Position numbers and translations under genes: made by a program
Notes under the pieces: model-generated
Databases searched by the model: none
Told to the model about the DNA's origin: nothing
Seen by the model: only the letters and a program-made list of their open reading frames with translations
Assembly (NCBI GenBank): GCA_031267485.1
Contig: JAIRYY010000044.1
Location: 1 to 12,528, forward strand
Length of the DNA stretch: 12,528 nt
From: Tannerella sp.
GTDB lineage: Bacteria > Bacteroidota > Bacteroidia > Bacteroidales > Tannerellaceae
Reading direction: 5' to 3'
In this document: positions 7,328 to 12,528 of the stretch, one piece after another
Position numbering within the stretch: position 1 is the first letter of the stretch
Layout of the letters: every line of letters begins with the position of its first letter

Positions 7328-7822
7328 ATGGCAGAAAATTTACACATTCCGCAAAACGGGAACAGGGAGATGAGGTATAAAGCGCTGATTTCTCAGGTGG
7401 AAGCGCTGGTTTGTACGGAAAAGGATCTGGTGGCAAATCTTGCGAATACAGCGGCGGCAATATATCGGACATTCGGATTTTTCTGGGTTGGATTTTATCT
7501 GGTGAAGGAAAGCGAGCTTGTACTGGCGCCTTTTCAGGGGCCGGTCGCATGCACGCGGATAAAGCGCGGAAAAGGCGTATGCGGGACGGCCTGGGCGGCG
7601 ACGGAAACGGTCATCGTGCCGGATGTCGACGAATTTCCGGGACATATCGCATGCAATGCCGAGTCCAGATCAGAGATCGTCGTGCCGCTTTTTTCCGGCG
7701 GCGACGTGATGGGGGTACTTGATATTGACAGCGAAAAAGTGAACGGTTTTGACGAAACGGACAGGGCGTATCTCGAAAAGATATGCAAAATCCTTGAAGA
7801 CAGGGTTTCGGCGAGCGGGTAA
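7328..7822 (+). CDS. msrC: Free methionine-(R)-sulfoxide reductase, GAF domain (fRMsr)
   Basis: This 164-residue single GAF-domain protein reduces free L-methionine-(R)-sulfoxide in the cytoplasm, with recycling by thioredoxin. The three family cysteines are at 75, 85 and 109 (GPVACTRI, GKGVCGTAW, GHIACNAES). Their spacing of 10 and 24 residues equals that of Cys84, 94 and 118 in the E. coli enzyme. The GAF core (FFWVGFYLVK, SEIVVPL, VMGVLDIDSE, FDETDRAYLE) is intact. The start MAENLHIPQNGNREMRYKAL matches the N-terminus I know from Bacteroidales homologues. The gene stands alone: divergent from the porin operon, and followed by a long gap before the next gene. No signal peptide is present. 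Its role is repair of oxidised methionine. Confidence 0.95.
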   Translation: MAENLHIPQNGNREMRYKALISQVEALVCTEKDLVANLANTAAAIYRTFGFFWVGFYLVKESELVLAPFQGPVACTRIKRGKGVCGTAWAATETVIVPDVDEFPGHIACNAESRSEIVVPLFSGGDVMGVLDIDSEKVNGFDETDRAYLEKICKILEDRVSASG

Positions 7823-7828
7823 GATTAA

Positions 7829-7847
7829 TGCCTGACGGATACAGGCA
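7829..7847 (+). other. Small hairpin just after msrC
   Basis: TGCCTG and CAGGCA form a 6-bp stem around a 7-base loop, 7 bases past the msrC stop. No T-run follows, so this is at best a weak 3'-end structure. A second short GC hairpin follows at 7875-7891 (CGGGG/CCCCG), also without a T-run. Confidence 0.25.
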
Positions 7848-7994
7848 AGGCGTTGACAGTAAAGGCGGTAAAGGCGGGGCAAAACACCCCGGACAGTTCT
7901 TCCCGGACAGATGCGGGCATTTCGTAATACGTTTGTAACACAATGATAAGGGAAACTTAACACGACCGTAATAATTTCTTAACCTGAAACGCCG

Positions 7995-8225
7995 ACTTTT
8001 GCAGTATCAAAAGTGTTTGAGCGGCAAAGAGATTGTTTAGGATTACTTGTTTTCTATATTGTGAGCTTTTTATTTGCTGAAAGTTTATTGATAGGTTAAT
8101 AGTAAATTTTTTTAAGGTAACTAACTGATGTTTTTAGGTACAGAATACTATTATAAATACCGCACTGTTTATTAACAACAGCAACTGGAGTCGCATGCCG
8201 TGAGGTACGCGGCTTCTTTTTTTTT
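7995..8225 (+). ncRNA. Candidate small RNA ending in a strong terminator (unidentified)
   Basis: About 230 bases of AT-rich, non-coding sequence end in an excellent rho-independent terminator, with no open frame to explain the transcript. A 7-bp perfect hairpin (ACTTTTG/CAAAAGT, loop 8002-8007) opens the block. GTTAATA (8095-8101) can pair with TATTAAC (8170-8176), and AGTG (8012-8015) with CACT (8163-8166), so 5' and 3' halves could fold on each other. The 5' end is a guess: GACTTTTG at 7994-8001 is one base off a -7 box and I see no good -33 box. It could be a free-standing regulatory RNA (a 6S-like RNA is one hypothesis) or a long 3' untranslated region of msrC. I do not recognise its sequence. 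Confidence 0.45.
8187..8225 (+). terminator. Strong rho-independent terminator of the candidate small RNA
   Basis: The stem runs from 8187-8199 to 8204-8216, 13 positions with a single A-C mismatch and three G-U pairs. It closes a GTGA loop, a GNRA-type tetraloop, and is followed directly by nine T residues (8217-8225). It lies 365 bases after the msrC stop and before the GNAT promoter, so it ends a transcript that starts in the gap or reads through from msrC. Confidence 0.88.
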
Positions 8226-8279
8226 GTATAGCCTTTTACCGGCAGACGTTCGAAAGCATGGAAATATGCCGGAAAAAAC

Positions 8280-8287
8280 TAATTTTG
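8280..8287 (+). promoter_or_regulatory. Promoter -7 box for the GNAT gene
   Basis: TAATTTTG is a full match to TAnnTTTG and lies 27 bases before the ATG at 8315. The expected -33 box is poor (CATG at 8257-8260 at 19-base spacing), so the promoter may be weak or activator-dependent. It decides the gene start: the in-frame ATG at 8258 lies upstream of this box. Confidence 0.6.
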
Positions 8288-8314
8288 CACAGCGTTATCA
8301 TATTCAGTCAAAAA

Positions 8315-8866
8315 ATGGAACAGACGAGACTTACGGACATAAAAAATACGGACCATCCGCTTTTCGGCGCGGCCTGGCGGCTGTATAAGACATCCTTTCC
8401 GCCGGAAGAACGCCGGCGGCTTTATTCGCAGAAAAAGATTATGAATCATCCGCTGTATCACTTTGAGGCCGTCACCGACGGGGACAGCCTCGTCGGGATC
8501 ATCCTGTGGTGGGGATTCGCCGGCGTCAGGTATATAGAGCATCTGGCAACCTCTCCGCATCTGCGCGGGAAAGGATACGGACGGCGTATACTGGAAAAAT
8601 TCATTTCCGGTTCGGCCGTTCCCGTTTTGCTGGAGGTGGAACATCCCACGACGGAAATCAGCAAAAGACGTATCGGCTTTTACCGGCGCACCGGTTTCGT
8701 CCTCAACGGACATGCGTACAGACATCCTCCGTACAAAAAGGGCGGCGATTACGTTTCCCTGATGCTTATGACATATCCCGCGGCGATAACCGAAGACGAA
8801 GCCGCGCGTTTCTGCAGACAGTATCATCCGGTCATTCACGAATTTAGGCCGGCTTCCCGTCCGTAA
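8315..8866 (+). CDS. GNAT family N-acetyltransferase
   Basis: From the ATG at 8315 the product has 183 residues, a normal size for a single GNAT domain. The acetyl-CoA binding motif A is clear: YIEHLATSPHLRGKGYGRRI, with the R-G-K-G-Y-G pyrophosphate loop at 84-89. The conserved C-terminal strand-helix follows (EISKRRIGFYRRTGF). No signal peptide or second domain is present, so it acts in the cytoplasm by transferring acetyl from acetyl-CoA to an amine. The acceptor cannot be read from sequence. An ATG at 8258 would add 19 residues but precedes the promoter -7 box and lacks family similarity. The gene converges with mutY, and the last 23 bases of both coding regions overlap tail to tail. No partner gene hints at its substrate. 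Confidence 0.88.
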   Translation: MEQTRLTDIKNTDHPLFGAAWRLYKTSFPPEERRRLYSQKKIMNHPLYHFEAVTDGDSLVGIILWWGFAGVRYIEHLATSPHLRGKGYGRRILEKFISGSAVPVLLEVEHPTTEISKRRIGFYRRTGFVLNGHAYRHPPYKKGGDYVSLMLMTYPAAITEDEAARFCRQYHPVIHEFRPASRP

Positions 8867-10088
8867 CATGCCCTGCCGTCTTTTCTTCGCGGGAAAGAAA
8901 GGCGCTGATTAATTTCGGGAACGGGTACTCGTCGAGGGCGGAGAGCGGGATTTTCAGGTATTTTTTCAGGGCGACGTTCTCTTTTTGAATTTCGGCCCTG
9001 TAAAATGTCGCATACAGCGTCTGATGCGACAGGATGTGTTTGATATTTCTCATTTCTACGGAGATTGCCGGCTGTCCGGCGTCGCGGAACAAATCGTCGA
9101 GATGCCGGAGGAAATCTGCCGGGGCGCCGTCCGTTTCGGGGTTTGCGGGGGCGCCGTCCGTTTCGGGATCTGCGGGGGCGCCGTCCGTTTCGGGATCTGC
9201 CGGGGCGCCGTCTGTTTCGGGATTTGCCGGGGCGCCGTCCGTTTCAGGATTTGCGGGGGCGTCTGTTTCTATCAGCGGAAATTCATAGAGTCCCTGCCAG
9301 ATGTCTTTTTCCGTCCGGTGGTGCAGGTAGGTATGCGAACCGCACGTAATGAAAAAATAGTGGAGGTAGCGGTTGCGGGATTTCGTTCTGTTCTGTTTGA
9401 CGGGATATTGCTGCGGATTGCCGGATGCGTGGGCGAGACAGCCGGCGGACAGGGGGCAGCGGCTGCAGTCCGGATTTTGCGGGACGCACTGCAACGCTCC
9501 AAATTCCATGATGGCCTGATTGTGCGGGCGCGCCTGTCCGGGCGGCATCAGCAGCGCGGCAAGTTCGCGGTATTCTTTCTTTCCTTTTCCCGTATCCACA
9601 GGGGTTGCAACGCCAAACAGACGTCCCAGGACGCGGTATACATTGCCGTCGATTACCGGGCGGGGCTGATTCCATACGAACGAAGCGATCGCGGCTGCCG
9701 TATATTCGCCGATTCCTTTCAGCGACAGGATGTCGTCATACTGTTCGGGGAAAACGCCGCCGAAGCGGGACTGAATGTCTTTTGCCGCCTCGTGCAGATT
9801 CCGGGCGCGGGAATAGTAGCCCAGCCCCTGCCAGTATTTCAGCGTTTCTTTCCGGTCGGCTGCGGCCAGGCTGCGGACGTCCGGGAAGCGGCCGGTGAAA
9901 CGGATGTAGTAATCCAGTCCCTGCGCCACCCTTGTCTGCTGCAGGATGATTTCGGATATCCAGACGAGATACGGGTCGCGCGTGTTGCGCCAGGGTAAAT
10001 CCCGCCTGTTCGCCGCGTACCATTCCTGCAGGATGCGGCTTTCCCGGAACTGTTCCCGCCGGTGCGGCAAATGGTCCTGTTTTTCCAT
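8844..10088 (-). CDS. mutY: A/G-specific adenine glycosylase MutY with a tandem-repeat insertion in the C-terminal domain
   Basis: The 414-residue enzyme removes adenine mispaired with 8-oxoguanine in base excision repair. The catalytic domain is intact: WISEIILQQTRV with catalytic Glu46, the helix-hairpin-helix LKGIGEYTAAAIASF (123-137) and catalytic Asp147 in VIDGNV. The 4Fe-4S cluster cysteines are C201-x6-C208-x2-C211-x5-C217. The NUDIX-like C-terminal domain that reads 8-oxoG is present (GLYEFPLIETD; KHILSHQTLYATFY). Between those two blocks, residues 274-325 are a nine-residue repeat, A-[N/D]-P-E-T-D-G-A-P, in five copies plus a partial one, which makes the protein longer than usual. 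It starts 3 bases after the upstream permease stop, so it is cotranscribed with the exporter. MutY identity is sure. The effect of the insertion on activity is unknown. Confidence 0.96.
   Translation of the reverse strand: MEKQDHLPHRREQFRESRILQEWYAANRRDLPWRNTRDPYLVWISEIILQQTRVAQGLDYYIRFTGRFPDVRSLAAADRKETLKYWQGLGYYSRARNLHEAAKDIQSRFGGVFPEQYDDILSLKGIGEYTAAAIASFVWNQPRPVIDGNVYRVLGRLFGVATPVDTGKGKKEYRELAALLMPPGQARPHNQAIMEFGALQCVPQNPDCSRCPLSAGCLAHASGNPQQYPVKQNRTKSRNRYLHYFFITCGSHTYLHHRTEKDIWQGLYEFPLIETDAPANPETDGAPANPETDGAPADPETDGAPADPETDGAPANPETDGAPADFLRHLDDLFRDAGQPAISVEMRNIKHILSHQTLYATFYRAEIQKENVALKKYLKIPLSALDEYPFPKLISAFLSREEKTAGHVTDGKPA
9121..9269. repeat. 27-bp tandem repeat inside mutY (five full units plus a partial sixth)
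   Basis: Units begin at 9121, 9148, 9175, 9202 and 9229. Each starts GGGGCGCCGT on the plus strand and is 27 bp long. They differ by only a few substitutions. The partial sixth copy (9256-9269) lacks three bases. The period is a multiple of three, so the mutY frame survives any change in copy number. It lies in a loop of the 8-oxoG recognition domain and appears to have grown from the native sequence next to PLIETD. Confidence 0.95.
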
Positions 10089-10091
10089 TTT

Positions 10092-11273
10092 CTATTCTCT
10101 TTTTCTGTAACTTGCGACGGCCCACAGGCCAAAGAATACGACGAAGCCGAGCAGCGCCAGGAAATCGGCGGCCAGGTCGGTCAGGGAGCCGCCTTTCAGG
10201 TAGATGAGGCGCATCATGCGGATGAAATAGCGCGGGGGATTGAAGACGGTTATCCACTGCGCCCATTCGGGCATTGAGCGGATTGGCGTCAGCAGACCGC
10301 TCATCAGCTGGAATATCATTACGAAGAAAAACATGACGAACATCGCCTGCTGCATGGTGTTCGAATGGTTGGACACGACCAGTCCCAGTCCCGACATCGA
10401 CAGTACGAAGAGGAACGAAAAGAGGTAGATGACGAGCACGTTTCCACGGGGATACAGTCCGTAAACGACGTAGGCCAGCGCCATGCAGACCGTGAGAATG
10501 AGCATCCCCATCAGCCAGTAGGGAATCAGTTTGGCGATTATGAATGTGAACTTCGATACCGGGGTCACGTTCATCTGCTCAATCGTCCCGCGCTCCTTTT
10601 CGCTCACGATGTTGAGCGTGGGGAGGAAACCGCACATGACGATAAGCAGTATAATCATCAGTGCGGGAATCATGAACAGTTTGTAGTCGAGCAGCGGATT
10701 GTAGCGGTTCTGCACGGTAATGTCGACGCGGGGGAGCGGCGCCGTCTGCTGGAGGGCGGACGGCGGAGCGGCGGACGGCGGGGCGGCGGACGGCGGGGCG
10801 GCGGACGGCGGCGCCGGCGGGGCGGCGGACGGGGGGGCGGCGGACGGCGGAAAATCCGCCATGACGGCGCCCAGGTAACTGCTTCCCAGGATGCCCCTCG
10901 TCCCGTTGACCGCATTTATGGAGAGCTGGACGGGGGTTGTTCCCTCCGTCATCAGGTTTTTCTCAAATCCGGACGGGATTTCAACGATTGCATCGGCCCG
11001 GCCGCGTTCGATTTTCTTGAGCGCGGCGTCGTAACTGTCGCAGACATCTTCGAGAATGAAGCAGGACGACGCCGCCATATCGCGCACGAGGCGGCCGGAA
11101 GATGCGCTGCGGTCGGAATCGACGACGGCGAGGCGAATGTCCTTTATATCCATCGTCGCAATCCACGGGATGACGAGCATGACCATGACCGGGAACAGGA
11201 CGACGAGACGCGGCAGGAAGGCGTTCCGCAGGAACTGTTTGAACTCTTTTTCGAGCAGATATTTCAGTATCAT
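10092..11273 (-). CDS. ABC-2 type exporter permease (YbhR/YhhJ-like) with a Pro/Ser/Ala repeat
   Basis: The 393-residue inner-membrane protein has a first transmembrane segment at about 20-40, a large extracytoplasmic domain at about 41-195, and further membrane segments at about 200-222, 240-270, 281-300, 309-330 and 370-388. The cytoplasmic motif EKERGTIEQMNVTPVS (225-240) is the ABC-2 family hallmark. NPPRYFIRMMRLIYLKG near the C-terminus is also typical. Such permeases pair with a second permease, an ATPase and an HlyD-like protein to export drugs or other compounds. Its ATG overlaps the stop of the upstream permease (ATGA), implying translational coupling. Residues 142-174 are a PPSAA repeat inserted in the extracytoplasmic domain, which relatives I know do not have. 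The substrate is not readable from sequence. Confidence 0.93.
   Translation of the reverse strand: MILKYLLEKEFKQFLRNAFLPRLVVLFPVMVMLVIPWIATMDIKDIRLAVVDSDRSASSGRLVRDMAASSCFILEDVCDSYDAALKKIERGRADAIVEIPSGFEKNLMTEGTTPVQLSINAVNGTRGILGSSYLGAVMADFPPSAAPPSAAPPAPPSAAPPSAAPPSAAPPSALQQTAPLPRVDITVQNRYNPLLDYKLFMIPALMIILLIVMCGFLPTLNIVSEKERGTIEQMNVTPVSKFTFIIAKLIPYWLMGMLILTVCMALAYVVYGLYPRGNVLVIYLFSFLFVLSMSGLGLVVSNHSNTMQQAMFVMFFFVMIFQLMSGLLTPIRSMPEWAQWITVFNPPRYFIRMMRLIYLKGGSLTDLAADFLALLGFVVFFGLWAVASYRKRE
10756..10851. repeat. 15-bp GC-rich tandem repeat inside the downstream permease
   Basis: The unit is GCGGACGGCGGGGCG with small variants, starting at 10756, 10771, 10786, 10801, 10825 and 10840. A 9-base irregularity near 10816-10824 gives PPAP instead of PPSAA. 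The encoded peptide is about six copies of P-P-S-A-A. All changes keep the frame. It falls in the extracytoplasmic loop between transmembrane segments 1 and 2, and would form an extended, flexible Pro-rich stretch. Confidence 0.92.
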
Positions 11274-12528
11274 TCCAGTCTGTATTTGAATTTTTTGAGG
11301 CTTACGCCTGTCAGAACCGCCGCCGTCGCCGCCAGAATCAGAAATTCTTTCAGCACGTGGGAGGCGGACAGGCCTTCAATCATCAGTTTCTTCACTGCGC
11401 CGATATACCAGTAGGCCGGGACGATGCGTGAGAACCACTGCAGTACCGCCGGCATGCTTTCGACCGGGAATATCATCCCGGAAAGGAAGATGACGGGTAT
11501 CATCAGCGCCATGCCCGAAGCCAGCATGGCGGCTACCTGTGTGTCGGCGACCGTCGATATCAGCACTCCCAGCGAGAGCGATACGGTGATATACAGCAGC
11601 GAGAGGGCGCACAGGCCGGCAACGCTCCCCGCCATCGGGATGCCGAGCAGAAAGACCGAAAGCAGCAGGATGAGCAGGAAACTGACGCACGAGAGCGCAA
11701 AATAGGGTATCATTTTGGACAGTATGATGCAGACGGGGCGGACGGGGGAGACGAGCAGCGCTTCCATCGTCCCGCTTTCCTTTTCGCGGACAATGGAAAC
11801 GGACGTCATCATTGCGCAGATAAGAATCATTATAAGTCCCATCACCCCGGGCACAAACGTGTAGGCGCTTTTCATCTGCGGATTGTAGAGCATGCGCACG
11901 CGGGGCTGTATGCCTCGTGCAGCCTGCGCCGGATACTTTTCGGCGAAAAACTCCCGTATGATGCCGGACACGTATGCCACGACGGCGGCGGCCGTGTTCG
12001 TATCGGTCGCATCCGCGATGAGCTGTATCTGCGCTCCCTCGCCGGAAAGCAGGCGTTCCCCGAAATGTGGACTGAAGGCGATGACGAAATCGGCGTCGCC
12101 GCTGCGGAACACGCCGTCTATTTCATCGGGCGAGGCGAGCAGCGTCCTTACCTGAAAATCCCCGCCGGCGTCAATCCGTTCGACAAGCTGACGCGCCGTC
12201 TCGTCGTGAACGGGAATAAGCGCCGCGACACGGATGTTTTTGACCTCCGTGGAAATGGCAAATCCAAACAGGATGATCTGGACGACCGGCATCCCGAGCA
12301 GGATAAGTATCGTCCTCCGGTCGCGCAGGATATGCCGGAACTCTTTCTTTACGAATGAGAGAAAGACGGCTGCCGGCTTACGTGCGGACTGCGCCGGTTC
12401 CGGCGGAGACGCTCCGTCTCGAGACGGACTGGCTCCGTCTCGAGACGGAATGTCTCCGACTCGAGACGGAATGCCTCCGTCTCGAGACGGAATGACTCCG
12501 ACTCGAGACGGAATGTCTCCGTCTCGAG
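11270..12528 (-). CDS. ABC-2 type exporter permease (YbhS-like), N-terminus beyond the window, with a repeat-bearing N-terminal extension
   Basis: At least 418 codons are visible and the frame is open to the right edge. The conserved body starts near FVKKEFRHILRDRRTILILLG, then a membrane segment (VVQIILFGFAIS), a large extracytoplasmic domain (LIADATDTNTAAAV, YNPQMKSAYTFVPG), and the ABC-2 motif VREKESGTMEALLVSP. Several membrane segments follow up to SLKKFKYRLE. Relatives usually start only a few residues before the FVKKEF block. Here no in-frame ATG, GTG or TTG exists between the edge and the ATG at 12292, which lies too late, inside the first membrane region. So the real start is upstream of the window and a seven-residue repeat (R-[D/V]-G-x-I-P-S) is probably translated as an N-terminal cytoplasmic extension. 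Its stop overlaps the next permease's start (ATGA). Fusion to an upstream domain cannot be excluded. Confidence 0.9.
   Translation of the reverse strand, partial: RDGDIPSRVGVIPSRDGGIPSRVGDIPSRDGASPSRDGASPPEPAQSARKPAAVFLSFVKKEFRHILRDRRTILILLGMPVVQIILFGFAISTEVKNIRVAALIPVHDETARQLVERIDAGGDFQVRTLLASPDEIDGVFRSGDADFVIAFSPHFGERLLSGEGAQIQLIADATDTNTAAAVVAYVSGIIREFFAEKYPAQAARGIQPRVRMLYNPQMKSAYTFVPGVMGLIMILICAMMTSVSIVREKESGTMEALLVSPVRPVCIILSKMIPYFALSCVSFLLILLLSVFLLGIPMAGSVAGLCALSLLYITVSLSLGVLISTVADTQVAAMLASGMALMIPVIFLSGMIFPVESMPAVLQWFSRIVPAYWYIGAVKKLMIEGLSASHVLKEFLILAATAAVLTGVSLKKFKYRLE
12411..12528. repeat. 21-bp tandem array of 14-bp palindromes, running off the right edge
   Basis: Full units start at 12411, 12432, 12453, 12474 and 12495; a partial one starts at 12516. 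Each unit is the 14-bp perfect palindrome CCGTCTCGAGACGG plus a 7-base linker. Units starting at 12453 and 12495 carry one T-to-A change in the left arm. Linkers differ mainly in one base (actg/aatg then g, t, c, a before CT). The 21-bp period equals seven codons and two DNA helix turns. The array continues beyond the window, so copy number is unknown. Confidence 0.95.

Larger units (their letters stand above)
7823..8279. other. Gene-free stretch between msrC and the GNAT gene
   Basis: No credible protein-coding frame is visible on either strand. The first ~150 bases have mixed composition with two short hairpins. From about 7940 the sequence becomes markedly AT-rich, unlike the flanking genes, and it ends in a strong plus-strand terminator at 8187-8225. 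The last ~50 bases lead into the GNAT promoter. The AT-rich part is listed separately as a candidate RNA gene. Confidence 0.6.

Noticed and set aside
7185..7373. Small plus-strand frame of 62 codons
   Set aside because: It overlaps the msrC start in another frame and has no domain or conserved feature visible.
8258..8314. 19-residue upstream extension of the GNAT protein
   Set aside because: The ATG at 8258 precedes the TAATTTTG box at 8280-8287, and the added residues do not resemble a GNAT start.
8985..9998. Long plus-strand frame opposite mutY (337 codons)
   Set aside because: It is a shadow of mutY. The stop-free 27-bp repeat keeps opposite frames open, and the translation has no protein-like motifs, whereas the minus-strand frame has all MutY catalytic residues.
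10365..11414. Long plus-strand frame opposite the permease (349 codons)
   Set aside because: Its Arg/Gly-rich translation is low in complexity and antisense to a clear ABC-2 permease. The GC-rich 15-bp repeat explains the lack of stops.
12411..12528. CRISPR array
   Set aside because: Period is only 21 bp and the 7-base linkers are nearly identical. There are no unique spacers, and it is in frame with the permease.
1..12528. Insertion sequence, prophage, integrase or defence genes
   Set aside because: No transposase, recombinase or nuclease signature and no long terminal inverted repeats were seen; all long genuine frames are explained by the listed genes.

Overview
The window looks like chromosomal DNA from a member of Bacteroidota, most likely the order Bacteroidales. 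Three things point there: perfect or near-perfect Bacteroidota promoter elements (TTTG, about 19 bases, TAnnTTTG) in front of metG and the porin operon; gene starts without clear Shine-Dalgarno sites; and proteins that read like Bacteroidales versions of their families, including a lipoprotein with Asp residues right after its lipidated Cys. I cannot settle the genus. No tRNA or rRNA gene, insertion sequence, phage gene or CRISPR array was seen.

Layout. (1) 1-2701, minus strand: metG (methionyl-tRNA synthetase, complete) followed one base later by a DegT/DnrJ/EryC1/StrS sugar aminotransferase that runs off the left edge. (2) 2769-7071, minus strand: a three-gene operon with its own promoter and terminator. 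It encodes an outer-membrane porin, an imelysin-family lipoprotein and a di-haem cytochrome of the DUF1111 type, and is best read as an envelope iron-uptake system. (3) 7328-7822, plus strand: free methionine-R-sulfoxide reductase. (4) 7823-8279: a gene-free, AT-rich stretch ending in a strong rho-independent terminator, probably holding a small RNA. (5) 8315-8866, plus strand: a GNAT acetyltransferase. (6) 8844-12528, minus strand: two ABC-2 type export permeases followed by mutY. They form one tightly packed transcription unit (4-base overlap, then a 3-base gap) whose beginning lies beyond the right edge.

How they work together. In the iron operon the porin would pass a ligand across the outer membrane, imelysin would bind iron at the envelope, and the di-haem protein would supply redox chemistry, roughly parallel to EfeO/EfeB systems. 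The two permeases belong to the YbhS/YbhR type of drug or metabolite exporter; their ATPase and membrane-fusion protein would be expected just outside the window.

The most unusual point is that all three consecutive genes of the last unit carry an in-frame tandem repeat, each with a different unit: 27 bp in mutY, about 15 bp in the first permease, and 21 bp at the N-terminus of the second. The 21-bp unit contains a 14-bp palindrome. No other gene in the window shows such repeats. This cluster and the candidate small RNA are the best leads for something undescribed.
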